NCBI GenBank assembly: GCA_025358115.1
Contig: JANYKQ010000038.1
Coordinates: forward strand, 1 to 64,000
Direction of reading: 5' to 3'
Length of the DNA: 64,000 nucleotides
From: Methanomicrobiales archaeon
GTDB lineage: Archaea; Halobacteriota; Methanomicrobia; Methanomicrobiales; Methanospirillaceae
In this document: positions 1-9,192 of the stretch, piece after piece
Numbering within the stretch: the first letter of the stretch is position 1
How the letters are laid out: the number at the start of each line of letters is the position of its first letter
Program-made: the position numbers and the translations under genes
Notes under the pieces: generated by a model
What the model was told of the DNA's origin: nothing
What the model saw: the letters and a program-made list of their open reading frames with translations, nothing else
Database searches by the model: none

Positions 1-69
1 TATAATGTCGGCTATGGCTTCCGGATTTGTTCTGCATAAGTCCAGAATCTCTTCGCGGTTGACTGCCAT
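1..69 (-). CDS. Partial CDS, N-terminus only, possible transposase
   Basis: An ATG on the minus strand at 67-69 opens a frame that stays open for 23 codons to the window edge and begins MAVNREEILDLCRTNPEAIA. The style, a short helical start with an NPEAIAD-like stretch, recalls the N-termini of IS66-type transposases in methanogens. That is a recollection of family style, not a match I could test. The rest of the gene lies outside the window. The 177 bases to the next gene hold no other clear feature. Confidence 0.35.
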   Translation of the reverse strand, partial: MAVNREEILDLCRTNPEAIADII

Positions 70-246
70 CTATGTTTATTGAAGAACTCTTTGTATTTTG
101 ATCTGCCGGTTTGTTTGTCAGAACATATCTGAATAGTTACCTTTTTTTTATCGGAATCATATTCATTGAGTGTGATTCACATAATCCTGACCATAACTTA
201 TAATGATGTAAAAGCAGATTTCTTGAGATAAAGCCGGTGAATTCCC

Positions 247-1749
247 GTGAAAAAATTCTCTTTTATTGCACATATGCCAGACACCCCCGGATCTCTGCAC
301 CGTGCAGCCGAGATTATCAAGCACTATGATGGAAATATAAACCGCATCCAGTTTGATCGCCGCATTGATCCCGGAACTGTTTTTTACGAAGTGACGGCAT
401 CGGAAGAATCCTATATCCGGATAACCCGGGATCTCGAGAGTATCGGGTATCTCCAGAGCTCGATAAAACCATTGAGTTTTTTAAAATTTTATGTATACCT
501 TCCTCACCGGCCCGGTGCATTGTATGAATTCTTAGGATTAACCACATTGGCTGATGCAAATATTTCATTTCTTGATTTCGATGACAGGGGCCTGCATCCA
601 GATCGTCTGAAAGTGAGCCTGAATCTCGAGCAGGGTGCAATTGTAGAACAACTGCTTGAGAAACTCAAATCATTATACCGCCTGGAGATCATCGAGTATG
701 ATACTACAGGTGCGCAACTGGATGATACCGTTTTTTATGTACGGTATGCCCAGGCCGTCCGGGAATTGATTGGAGAATCGGAGGATCAGTTCATTCTTTC
801 GTTTCTTGCCGATACCAATCATATGGCACAGGAACTCATGGACCGCGGGGGCGATCCCAAAAAAGCATTTGAAAGTGTGCTCGCTTCGGGTCAGACAATG
901 AAAGCGACTTCCGGGGAAAATTTCTACGCGGATGTCCAGAAATTTCCGGTTGACGACCATACGACCCTGTTCTGTTTCCAGTTACCCTGTGGCGGAAATA
1001 TATTTCTGATAAATTCCCGGGATAACCTGCTGATGATAGATACCGGATACGGGATTTATCATAAGGACGTAATGGCGATGTTTTCCCGGTATGGCATGGG
1101 GGACATTAAAAAGATCAGCCGGATTGTAGTAACCCATGCCGATGCAGATCACTGCGGGGCTGCCGGGTTCTTCACTGCTCCGGTACTCATGCACAGAAGT
1201 ACGCTTGAGATCATCAGGACGAATAACCGGGCTTATGGTTCACGAAGCGATCATGCATCGCTCGATGAATTATACACAAAGATGATCAACCTGTTTTCGA
1301 AATTCAATACCCCCAATACGGTAGAATGCCTGTCTGGTCCGGAAGGAAAAATGCAGGGAATATTTCCGGTGATAGGATCTGTCTCAATCGGGGATGTTGA
1401 GCTGGAAATTCTGGATGGTTTTAACGGACATACGGCCGGCCAGGTATTTCTGTATTCGCGTAATCATGGGTTGATGTTTGCTGCTGACAGCGTGATCAAT
1501 TTTGCAAGCCTTTCGCAGGAACGGGCAGATTACAGTTCACTGGCAGCATTTCTCGTGACTTCGGTAAACGTTGATAGTGGCAGCGCGAAGAAAGAACGTA
1601 TCGGTCTTCTTGACCTGGCCCGGGAAACCGATGTTCACCTTGCCTCTTCCGGCCGGAGATGCCTTATCTGCGGGGGTCATGGGGCTGTATCAGTACTTGA
1701 TGGAACAAAGCTCGTTGCGTCTGGCGAGATCGAGCGCTTTACGCATTAA
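247..1749 (+). CDS. ACT-domain / metallo-beta-lactamase-fold fusion protein
   Basis: This 500-residue protein has two regulatory-type modules followed by a hydrolase fold. Residues 1-70 and about 78-150 look like two successive ACT domains (MPDTPGSLHRAAEII and LPHRPGALYEFLGL are typical ACT starts, which bind amino acids or other small ligands). From about residue 220 onward there is a metallo-beta-lactamase fold with the metal motif THADADHCG (H297, D299, D301, H302), where the usual HxHxDH has Asp in place of the second His. GHTAGQ and AADSV provide further ligand positions. The start is a GTG preceded by GGTGA. Substrate is unknown. The ACT pair suggests ligand-controlled hydrolase activity, which is inference. 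Confidence 0.8.
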   Translation: MKKFSFIAHMPDTPGSLHRAAEIIKHYDGNINRIQFDRRIDPGTVFYEVTASEESYIRITRDLESIGYLQSSIKPLSFLKFYVYLPHRPGALYEFLGLTTLADANISFLDFDDRGLHPDRLKVSLNLEQGAIVEQLLEKLKSLYRLEIIEYDTTGAQLDDTVFYVRYAQAVRELIGESEDQFILSFLADTNHMAQELMDRGGDPKKAFESVLASGQTMKATSGENFYADVQKFPVDDHTTLFCFQLPCGGNIFLINSRDNLLMIDTGYGIYHKDVMAMFSRYGMGDIKKISRIVVTHADADHCGAAGFFTAPVLMHRSTLEIIRTNNRAYGSRSDHASLDELYTKMINLFSKFNTPNTVECLSGPEGKMQGIFPVIGSVSIGDVELEILDGFNGHTAGQVFLYSRNHGLMFAADSVINFASLSQERADYSSLAAFLVTSVNVDSGSAKKERIGLLDLARETDVHLASSGRRCLICGGHGAVSVLDGTKLVASGEIERFTH

Positions 1750-1989
1750 ATAAATCAGTTCAGTTGACACGCGTATCTGCTTTTTTATTTCGGAAATGCA
1801 TTTTTCCAAGTGCCATGAATAGGGTCCATCCCGTGATTCAGAAATGGGATCTGAAATACCGGAGCAATCCCGGATTTGTATTGACCTTTGATTCAGTACA
1901 ATTGCTGAACGAAACCGGAAATGCAGGGAACTGAAATCTGCTGCGAAATTCTCATCTACTATGCAATAGCATTTTTTAGTGGAAGAAAT

Positions 1990-2589
1990 ATGGAGAGACA
2001 CAGGGTTCAGGAAATGATGCGGCTGATGGCATCGAAAATCCGTTCAATAGCCGATACCATATCAGATGATGATGTTGGAATGTTCATTACTGAACTTCTG
2101 AATGCAAAGCGCATTTATGTGATTGGAGCAGGACGTTCGGGCCTTGTGGCAAAAGCTTTTGCCATGCGTCTCATGCACCTTGGATTTCACGCATATGTTG
2201 TCGGAGAGACTATAACCCCTGCCCTTAAAAACGGTGATCTGATGGTCATCTTCTCGGGTTCAGGCCGGACTAAAACGGTTGCAGATCTCGCAGAAACCGC
2301 AAAAGAAATCGGGGGCAGGATCTGCCTGATCTCATCGAATGCAGATTCCCGTATCGGTAAGATTTCTGATTGTATTGTAATAATCGAACAACACCGGGAT
2401 TCAGTGGATGATGATGCAGTTGAGTTTGAGATCCGGCAGATGATGGGGGAGCACAAATCGTTTGCCCCGTTGGGAACCCTTTTTGAGACCGTCTCCATGA
2501 TCTTTGCTGATGCAGTAGTCTCACGGTTAATGGAGATCACCCGGACGGATGAGAGTGCGCTCAAGAACCGCCATACAAATATCGAATAG
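1990..2589 (+). CDS. hxlB: 6-phospho-3-hexuloisomerase (SIS domain)
   Basis: The protein isomerises 6-phospho-3-hexulose and fructose 6-phosphate. In archaea without an oxidative pentose phosphate pathway this step, with hexulose-phosphate synthase, supplies ribulose 5-phosphate. A single SIS sugar-phosphate domain is visible: YVIGAGRSGLVAKAFAMRL binds phosphate, and IFSGSGRTKTV is the second signature loop. The reading frame is open further upstream to 1921, but the ATG at 1990 fits the family N-terminus (MERHRVQEMMRLMASKI) and has GTGGAAG just before it, giving 199 residues. It is followed 9 bases later by the aminotransferase gene and is probably co-transcribed with it. It ends in TAG. Confidence 0.85.
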   Translation: MERHRVQEMMRLMASKIRSIADTISDDDVGMFITELLNAKRIYVIGAGRSGLVAKAFAMRLMHLGFHAYVVGETITPALKNGDLMVIFSGSGRTKTVADLAETAKEIGGRICLISSNADSRIGKISDCIVIIEQHRDSVDDDAVEFEIRQMMGEHKSFAPLGTLFETVSMIFADAVVSRLMEITRTDESALKNRHTNIE

Positions 2590-2598
2590 GAGATGATG

Positions 2599-3705
2599 AT
2601 GAGTTTGAAATTTGCAGACCGGGTAAAAGATATCGAGATCTCGGGTATCCGGCGTTTGTTCGAAGCCGCAGGTTCTGATTCCATCAACCTTGGGCTCGGG
2701 CAACCCGATTTTGATACACCCCAGCACATCAAGGATGCAGCAATACGGGCAATACAGGAAGGAAAGACCGGGTATACCGGCAACAATGGAATCCCGGAAC
2801 TCCGCCGTGCAATCAGTGCAAAATTCAAAACGGAGAACCAGCTCTCCTATACCCCGGAACAGGTCATTGTCACGGCCGGTGCCAGTGAAGCGCTTCATAT
2901 TGTCATGCAGGCCATGGCCGGCAAAGGTGACCGGGTGCTCTGCCCGGATCCAGGATTTGTCTCCTATGCATCCCTTGCAATCCTGGCCGGGGCAACACCG
3001 GTCAGTGTCCCGCTTACGAGTGATTTGCACATTGATGTTGAGCGGGCAAAGGAACTGATGGATGGGGCAAAACTCTTTGTAATCAATTCCCCGGGCAATC
3101 CTACCGGGGCAGTTGAGAGCAAGGAGTCCATCAGGGCGCTTGTCGAATATGCTGATGATGCAGGAGTCACTATCATCTCGGATGAGGTGTATGAGCATTT
3201 CATTTACGGCAAGACGCACTGGAGTGCCGGCCAGTTCGGGGAGAATGTGGTCACGGTCAATGCGACCAGCAAGACCTATGCGATGACCGGCTGGCGTCTC
3301 GGTTATCTTGCAGCTTCTCCCGAGATCATCAGTCAGTGCATCAAGGTGCACCAGTACTGCCTGGCCTGTGCCACATCCATCTCGCAGTATGCAGCTGTGG
3401 CTGCATACGAAGGCGACCAGCATCCTGTTTCGGTGATGCGGGATGAATACCGGGCACGGCGCGATCTCTTCTGCAAAGGACTGTCTGCGCTTGGGCTGGA
3501 CTTACCGCTTCCTGAAGGTGCATTTTATGCATTTGTTCCGATGCCACCCGCGCTTACCCAGAAAATTATCGATGCCGGCGTTGTTATCGTCCCCGGTTCT
3601 GCGTTTGGCGTTAATAGGCCGGAATATGCCCGCATGAGTTATGCTACTTCCCGGGAAAACCTGGAGCGTGCTCTTGATAGGATCAAAAAGATAACAGGTG
3701 AATAA
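2599..3705 (+). CDS. PLP-dependent aminotransferase, class I (aspartate aminotransferase-like)
   Basis: A fold-type I aminotransferase of about 368 residues. LGLGQPDFDTP near the N-terminus and the lysine in TSKTYAMTGWRLGY (K225, the Schiff-base lysine) identify the family. NSPGNPTG and SDEVYEHF carry the cofactor-contacting Asn, Asp and Tyr. Three ATGs occur in a row at 2593, 2596 and 2599; the third is best spaced from the AGGAG at 2588-2592. Amino-acid specificity cannot be told from sequence; aspartate or aromatic/branched-chain substrates are possible. It sits between hexuloisomerase and an aminopeptidase in a tight three-gene run. Confidence 0.88.
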   Translation: MSLKFADRVKDIEISGIRRLFEAAGSDSINLGLGQPDFDTPQHIKDAAIRAIQEGKTGYTGNNGIPELRRAISAKFKTENQLSYTPEQVIVTAGASEALHIVMQAMAGKGDRVLCPDPGFVSYASLAILAGATPVSVPLTSDLHIDVERAKELMDGAKLFVINSPGNPTGAVESKESIRALVEYADDAGVTIISDEVYEHFIYGKTHWSAGQFGENVVTVNATSKTYAMTGWRLGYLAASPEIISQCIKVHQYCLACATSISQYAAVAAYEGDQHPVSVMRDEYRARRDLFCKGLSALGLDLPLPEGAFYAFVPMPPALTQKIIDAGVVIVPGSAFGVNRPEYARMSYATSRENLERALDRIKKITGE

Positions 3706-3706
3706 C

Positions 3707-4744
3707 ATGGTCAAAGAACTCTTACGCAAATTATCCAATGCCCACGGTGTTTCGGGCAGTGAAGGCAATGTTTATGCGCTCATCAAGAAAGAGCTGAAGG
3801 GGCACGTCGATGAGATCCGCGAAGACTCGATGGGCAACCTGATTGCAGTCAAGCACGGGAATAAGTTCAAGGTCATGCTGGCTGCCCACATGGACGAGAT
3901 CGGGCTCATGGTGAAGTATGTTGAGGAGAAAGGTTTCATCCGGTTCGTTGCTCTTGGCGGCTGGTACGGACCTACACTTTACAACCAGCGTGTCATCCTT
4001 CACGGGGCAAACGGTCCGGTTGTCGGTGTCATTGGAGGTAAACCCCCGCACATGATGGACGATGAGGAGCGCAAGAAGGGTGTCAAAGTCGATGATCTCT
4101 TCATCGATATCGGTGCAACCAATCCCGATGAGGTGGATTATCTTGGGGTAGAAATTGGTACTCCCGTGACTATCGACCGGGAATTCTGCGAGCTTGCCAA
4201 CTCCCGGGTTACCGGAAAGGCCTTTGATAACCGGGCCGGTGTTGCGATGCTTATCAAAACATTAAAAGAGACTGACTCCCCGCTTACGATCTTTGGTGTC
4301 TTTACCGTCCAGGAAGAAGTAGGCCTGAAAGGCGCACGCACCAGTGCATATGCACTCGATCCTGACTGTGCAATTGCAACCGATGTCACTATTCCCGGAG
4401 ATCACCCCGGTATTGAGATGAAAGATGCTCCTGTTCTAATGGGCAAGGGTCCGGTCATCACCATTGTTGACAGCAGCGGAAGGGGACTTATCGCCAACCG
4501 CAAGGTAGTCAAGTGGCTCAAGGAAGCAGCGGATTCAAATTCAATTCCTGTGCAGATGGAAGTAGGCAGTGGTGGAACCACGGATGCAACCGCCATCCAC
4601 CTGACAAAGGGTGGTATCCCGAGCACCACGATGAGCATTCCCTCCCGGTATATCCATTCACCGGTGGAAGTGCTTGACTGCAGCGATATTGAGGCCGGTG
4701 TGAAAATACTGGTAGCAGCGCTTAAGAAAAAGCCGGTGCTGTAA
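3707..4744 (+). CDS. M42 family metallo-aminopeptidase (TET/FrvX type)
   Basis: An M42 zinc/cobalt aminopeptidase of 345 residues, the size usual for TET-type enzymes that assemble into dodecamers and trim peptides in the cytoplasm. Ligand motifs in order are AAHMDEIGL (His, with the adjacent Asp), AFDNRAG (bridging Asp), QEEVGLKGA (general-base Glu and ligand) and IATDVT. C-terminal SGGTTDATAIH and IPSRYIHSPVEV (last His ligand) complete the set. A GTG at 3698 is in frame, but AGGTGA at 3696-3701 is correctly spaced for the ATG at 3707, one base after the aminotransferase stop. The two genes are probably translationally coupled. Confidence 0.9.
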   Translation: MVKELLRKLSNAHGVSGSEGNVYALIKKELKGHVDEIREDSMGNLIAVKHGNKFKVMLAAHMDEIGLMVKYVEEKGFIRFVALGGWYGPTLYNQRVILHGANGPVVGVIGGKPPHMMDDEERKKGVKVDDLFIDIGATNPDEVDYLGVEIGTPVTIDREFCELANSRVTGKAFDNRAGVAMLIKTLKETDSPLTIFGVFTVQEEVGLKGARTSAYALDPDCAIATDVTIPGDHPGIEMKDAPVLMGKGPVITIVDSSGRGLIANRKVVKWLKEAADSNSIPVQMEVGSGGTTDATAIHLTKGGIPSTTMSIPSRYIHSPVEVLDCSDIEAGVKILVAALKKKPVL

Positions 4745-4813
4745 TTTTAGATCATTCTTTTTTCCTTGAAAAGTCGCAATTCTCGCGCAAAAGATGAGAA
4801 AAACAAAAAGATA

Positions 4814-4885
4814 CGCCTCGGCCGGGACTTGAACCCGGGTCAAAAGCTCCGGAGGCTTCTAGGATGTCCGCTACCCTACCGAGGC
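4814..4885 (-). tRNA. tRNA-Arg (anticodon CCG)
   Basis: The minus strand folds into a complete cloverleaf of 72 nt. The acceptor stem GCCTCGG pairs perfectly with CCGAGGC. The anticodon stem GAAGC/GCTTT encloses the loop CTCCGGA with anticodon CCG (complement of 4850-4852), reading the CGG arginine codon. The T arm is CCGGG-TTCAAGT-CCCGG. The D stem is short and the variable loop is 4 nt. The discriminator base is G and CCA is not encoded. Confidence 0.95.
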
Positions 4886-5329
4886 CGTTAATCACCGTAC
4901 TCATATACACTGCAGTTGTTCAACATCCGGTTCGTATTTTGCTTATTAGTAAAACACGACCAATGATAATAATGAATTCTGCACTTTGTGTGCTATGATT
5001 CACGGTTCCATATTAACAATACCTCATAGGATATTAAAGCTCTCGGAAGGAATGAAAAAAGTGCGATATTTCACGATAAAAAAGCAAAATCGTAACCGGT
5101 AAATCACGTCAGATACAGATCTTACGACACGGGGATCTGACGGGTTCTCCCCTTTCTATTTCCCCCGAATTCCGCGGTAATATTCTTCAAAGAAAGCAGA
5201 AACGAATTTTTAGGTAGTTAATAGGATAAAATCATAGGGAATATGCTAAATATTATGGAATAAAAATATAGGATAAATCATTGTAAAAAAATCGATAATT
5301 CAGTAAATCCCCAGATATTCATTGATTCC
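4886..5329. other. AT-rich intergenic region
   Basis: This 444-base stretch between tRNA-Arg and the secreted peptidase gene has no convincing coding frame. Near its right end there are two similar copies of ATAGGATAAA followed by a TCAT-like stretch (about 5221-5236 and 5269-5281). An AT-rich AAAAATATA at about 5263-5271 could be a TATA box for the downstream gene. None of this is strong. Confidence 0.4.
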
Positions 5330-6454
5330 ATGACCCGGCTCTCGTGCATAAAAAAAATCAGTTGGATTCTTGTCCTGGTTCTTTCTCTTTCATTTACTTA
5401 TACAGTTTCAGCAGTTCCCGGAACAAATTCTGTAACTGTGGTGGTAACCGATGCGCGAACAAAAGAAAATCTGAATGACGCAATGGTGTATTTTGATGGT
5501 GGATATCGAGGGGTTACTACTTCTTCCAATGGTGCCGGGACGCTTTTGATCAATGATGTCAGTTCCGGAACGCATACTGTGCGGGTAACCCGGTCCGATT
5601 TCAAAGAAGTCACAAAAAAAATTATTTATCCTGCAGAAACGAAAGTGGAAATATTCATATCAAAAGGATCGTTGGTTTCCTTGAATCCAGATGGCCCAAA
5701 ATCTCAGGCAATTAATGTTATTTTTTATCCCTCATCGACATCATACAGTTGTGCAAATCATGGGAAAATCTCAAATCCGCTTTATCTCACTAATGAGACA
5801 CGGTTCAGGGATGATGTAACGAAACTAATCAGTCACACTTACCTGAATCTTGACAAGGCAAGTTCCCGGTCGAATTCCCTTCCTGCCAACTATAAGGATC
5901 ATTTTAATTTCTATTATTATTATGATCCATCAGCGCCGGCCGATGCTTTTTCCGGATGCGCCGGAACTGTTCCGGAAAAATACTGGAATGATGTCTCATT
6001 CAGTGATGTCACGGTAATTCTTTACCCTACATATAGCGGGATTTATGCAGATTCATCCTGCCAGCCGACCGGATGCACCCAGGATTTTGGACCGGGACGC
6101 ATGGAAATGAAGGCCCCAGCTGATCAGGAGATGATATTTACCCATGAAACCGGGCATGCGGTTTTTGGCCTGGTCGATACCTATTGTGGTACAACCTATT
6201 ATTTCCAGAATGATCCCAATCCGAATGTCTGGTCATCGCTTGAATCATGTAAATCTGATGCCAGGGCCAACAATCGTGATCCCGCACAATGCCGTCAGAT
6301 TAAGAAAACGGGTTCCTCATCATCCACCTGTATCAAGGATTTCTGGGACTGGGATCCTCAGCCCGATATTATGGCCGGCACGTACGGGGGAAAATTTGGT
6401 GACGCAGCTTTGAAGCGAATCAACTACGTCATATCAAAATCCGGAGCTGAATAA
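5330..6454 (+). CDS. Secreted metallopeptidase, M64 (IgA peptidase)-like, with Ig-like domain
   Basis: A 374-residue exported protein. Residues 1-28 form a signal peptide (positive start, hydrophobic ILVLVLSLSFTY, AVSA-like cleavage before VPG). Residues 33-110 look like a carboxypeptidase-regulatory/PEGA-like beta domain (SVTVVVTDARTKENL, GTHTVRVTRSDF). The catalytic region carries HETGHAVFGLVDTY: H272, E273, H276 and D283 match the HExGHxxxGLxDxY pattern of M64 peptidases. There are many cysteines (CAGT, CQPTGC, CGTTY, CKS, CRQ, CIK), consistent with disulfides outside the cell. It is 2 bases upstream of the tethered response-regulator gene and surely co-transcribed. The substrate is unknown. 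Confidence 0.78.
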   Translation: MTRLSCIKKISWILVLVLSLSFTYTVSAVPGTNSVTVVVTDARTKENLNDAMVYFDGGYRGVTTSSNGAGTLLINDVSSGTHTVRVTRSDFKEVTKKIIYPAETKVEIFISKGSLVSLNPDGPKSQAINVIFYPSSTSYSCANHGKISNPLYLTNETRFRDDVTKLISHTYLNLDKASSRSNSLPANYKDHFNFYYYYDPSAPADAFSGCAGTVPEKYWNDVSFSDVTVILYPTYSGIYADSSCQPTGCTQDFGPGRMEMKAPADQEMIFTHETGHAVFGLVDTYCGTTYYFQNDPNPNVWSSLESCKSDARANNRDPAQCRQIKKTGSSSSTCIKDFWDWDPQPDIMAGTYGGKFGDAALKRINYVISKSGAE

Positions 6455-6456
6455 CC

Positions 6457-7743
6457 ATGAGATGGATCGAGATTTGTTGTCTGGCAATTATTCTGGCAGG
6501 TATTTTCTGTTCACCTGTTGCAGGTTTGCAACCCATTCCCGATTATGAAAAAAATCTCCAGATCCATCTGAATTATCAGGACGGCAAATACTCCGTATCC
6601 GGCATGGAATTCAAATATGGCAGGGCCCCCAATCTCAATCTGAAAAGTGGCAACCTGAAAGGAACGATCCTGGGTAATAATGGAAAGGAATTAAAATCGT
6701 TCTCTTTCCAGGAGCCGGGTATTGCCTATGGAGATATATTGGGATCTTCTGACGGAAGTAATCTTATCGGATATACGGAGCGACCTGCTTCCGGGGAAAT
6801 GATTATCACTCTCCCGTATCTGACGGATATGCAAAAGTTCAGCTTGTCTGACTCTCAGGGTGGATCACTTCTTGCCTCGGCAGATTTGAACCCTCCTATT
6901 TCCGTATTCTGTGCGGATTATTCCAATGATCCGGACTGCCTGGCGCGCATGGTTCCTGCAAAATCAACCGTCCCGGATTCCAGCCTGCCCTTTATGCTTG
7001 CCACGGTCTTCTCCGCGTCTGTGATTATTGCAGCAGGTCTGGCAATCATGACTATCCGGCGAAGAGCTGCCCCGCAGATGCCGGACAAGAAGACAATCCT
7101 CATTGCAGATGATGATCCGGAAATTGTTGATCTGATTCATCTGCTCCTTGATAAAAAAGGGTATACAACCATCAAGGCATACAGTGGCAAGGAATGCCTT
7201 GATAGCGTCCGTAAACAGATTCCTGACCTGATACTTCTGGATGTGCGCATGGGACCCATGGATGGATGGCAGACCCTTGAACAGATCAAGAAAAATCCTG
7301 ATACTGCATCAACACCCGTGCTGATGCTTACCGGTAAAAGACTTTCCGCATCAGAAGCGAGGCAGTACAAGATCCTGATGGATGATTATATCATGAAACC
7401 CTTCCAGCCGGCAGAACTCTACGCGGCAATCGATCATATTCTTACCCGGAAACAGAAACTCAAAGAGTCCCTGGCTCTGGTCAAACAGGCAGGTGTTGAC
7501 AAGGAGATGTTCTGTGAATTCGCCAAACTCACCCATCGTATCTCTGTAGACCGCAAAATTATGGATATCCTTCATGATCCACGGGCTGTACCCAAAATGG
7601 CTGATCTTGATACCCTTGATGATATGTCGGTCATCGATTATATTTCGGTAAAAACCCGGGATCATGAGAAACGTGCCCAGCAACTCAGGCAGGAAATTGA
7701 TTCTGCATTCAGGTCGAAAGGGTTTCCGGAACTCAGCTGGTGA
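6457..7743 (+). CDS. Membrane-tethered response regulator with exported N-terminal domain
   Basis: This 428-residue protein has an unusual layout. Residues 1-24 form a signal peptide or anchor, residues 25-175 are an exported beta-rich domain with no recognised family, and residues about 177-200 form a membrane helix (FMLATVFSASVIIAAGLAIM) followed by RRR on the cytoplasmic side. Residues about 211-332 are a receiver domain with the acidic cluster D218-D220, phospho-acceptor D262 (LLDVRMGPMDGW) and K314 (MKPF). The last 95 residues are helical with no DNA-binding or enzymatic output that I recognise. It follows the peptidase gene by 2 bases. The tail may couple phosphorylation to the outside domain; this is inference. 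Confidence 0.8.
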   Translation: MRWIEICCLAIILAGIFCSPVAGLQPIPDYEKNLQIHLNYQDGKYSVSGMEFKYGRAPNLNLKSGNLKGTILGNNGKELKSFSFQEPGIAYGDILGSSDGSNLIGYTERPASGEMIITLPYLTDMQKFSLSDSQGGSLLASADLNPPISVFCADYSNDPDCLARMVPAKSTVPDSSLPFMLATVFSASVIIAAGLAIMTIRRRAAPQMPDKKTILIADDDPEIVDLIHLLLDKKGYTTIKAYSGKECLDSVRKQIPDLILLDVRMGPMDGWQTLEQIKKNPDTASTPVLMLTGKRLSASEARQYKILMDDYIMKPFQPAELYAAIDHILTRKQKLKESLALVKQAGVDKEMFCEFAKLTHRISVDRKIMDILHDPRAVPKMADLDTLDDMSVIDYISVKTRDHEKRAQQLRQEIDSAFRSKGFPELSW

Positions 7744-7897
7744 ATGGATATTACAATAACGTCATCCTGACTGAATAAACCGGAGAAAAATGGTCGCTCC
7801 GGTTCAGGTAAAAAATGTCTGCGGGATATAACCGCGCTTTGAAAACTGCCATATCACGCGACATAAATACTACAACAGACTACGTAAACGGATATAT

Positions 7898-8881
7898 ATG
7901 GAGCGCCATCCCTACGACACCTTTATAGATGCATTCGTTCTGACGAAAATTCCCGCTGATCTTCTTGCATGTGTATTATGGCTCGCTGGCGCTCTTCTCA
8001 CCATCTACATCCCGTACCTGAATGAATCGTTCCTGCGGGTTTTATTTGGTGTACCTCTTGTACTGTTTATTCCCGGGTATGCCCTTATCGCGGCTCTCTT
8101 TCCTTCAGCGCGGGATATTGATGGAATCGAACGGGTTGCATTATCGTTTGGACTCTCCATTGCGATTGTCCCTCTCACCGGTCTGGCACTGAATTATACC
8201 CCCTGGGGGATCCGGCTTGACCCCATTGTAATCTGTTTAAGTCTCCTTACTATCGGATTGTGTGTTATTGCCCAGTACCGGCGGACTCAGATCCCGGCCG
8301 ATGAGCGTTTTTTCGTCCCTTTCCAGGAAATCCGACAGTCTGTAACCAGTGAATTCTTCAAAAAAACCGGTACATCCCGAACTGACCGGATACTTTCCAT
8401 TATCCTGCTCATCGCCATTATTGCAGCCGTGATGACAACGGTCTATGTTATTGTTGTTCCAAAAGAGGGTGAAAAGTTTACAGAATTTTTTATCCTTGGT
8501 GAAAAACAGAAAGCAGCGGATTATCCTACGCAGCTGGTAACCGGCACGAACAGTTCCCTGTATATCGGGATCGGTAACCATGAATATCGCATGATAAACT
8601 ATACTGTTGAAACCTATGTTCTGAACATGAGTTTCGATCAAAATACCAACACCACCTCTCTTGAAGCAATGGATCTTCTCGACCGGTTTACGGTATCGGT
8701 TCCGCATAACCAGACGATTATCAATCCGTATTTCTTTATTCCCCCATCGACAAAATACAACCGGGTTGATTTTCTCCTGTTCAATGAGACCGTCCCGGGT
8801 AACCGCATTACCGGCATGGACCGGATCAACCGGAGTTATCGTGACCTGCATCTCTGGGTCAGTGTCCGGTCGCCAAAATAA
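7898..8881 (+). CDS. DUF1616 family membrane protein
   Basis: A 327-residue integral membrane protein. Residues 17-130 hold four hydrophobic helices, including the family-like stretch LFIPGYALIAALFP followed by ERVALSFGLSIAIVPL, which I associate with DUF1616. A further helix at about 167-190 (ILSIILLIAIIAAVMTTVYV) leads into an exported C-terminal domain of about 130 residues with several N-x-S/T sites. Archaeal DUF1616 proteins often occur near surface-glycan genes, but no such gene is adjacent here. A 154-base gap separates it from the response regulator. Function is unknown. Confidence 0.75.
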   Translation: MERHPYDTFIDAFVLTKIPADLLACVLWLAGALLTIYIPYLNESFLRVLFGVPLVLFIPGYALIAALFPSARDIDGIERVALSFGLSIAIVPLTGLALNYTPWGIRLDPIVICLSLLTIGLCVIAQYRRTQIPADERFFVPFQEIRQSVTSEFFKKTGTSRTDRILSIILLIAIIAAVMTTVYVIVVPKEGEKFTEFFILGEKQKAADYPTQLVTGTNSSLYIGIGNHEYRMINYTVETYVLNMSFDQNTNTTSLEAMDLLDRFTVSVPHNQTIINPYFFIPPSTKYNRVDFLLFNETVPGNRITGMDRINRSYRDLHLWVSVRSPK

Positions 8882-9192
8882 TCCTTATTATTAACTGGAT
8901 TTTTTAATAAACCGGAATCATAAGGAATTGCCCCTGTGAAGAATAAAAACAATCAGAATTTCTCTTTTTTCAGATGTGTCTACGAAAATACCTTCAATCT
9001 GTTGTGAGTAAGCAGGAATCTTTTCCCGTGAAAAGTTAATCAGTTCTCTCAGCACTCCATGTGGACCTTTTTAGGTTCAGGTTTTCCGGTCGGTTTGAAT
9101 TACGCTCGCCGTCACTGATATTATAATAATCCAATGATGGAAACGATCCTTCCGGAATCGTGATTCAATCATTGAGTGTTTAAAAAAAGGGT
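8882..9192. other. Intergenic region between convergent genes
   Basis: This 311-base stretch lies between the ends of the DUF1616 gene and the MoxR-type operon. I see no coding frame, tRNA or clear inverted repeat in it. The T-rich stretch just after the DUF1616 stop could serve as a termination signal. Confidence 0.4.

Noticed and set aside
2527..3423. Long minus-strand open frame (298 codons) opposite the aminotransferase
   Set aside because: It is antisense to a well-recognised gene, shows no family motif and has no ribosome site.
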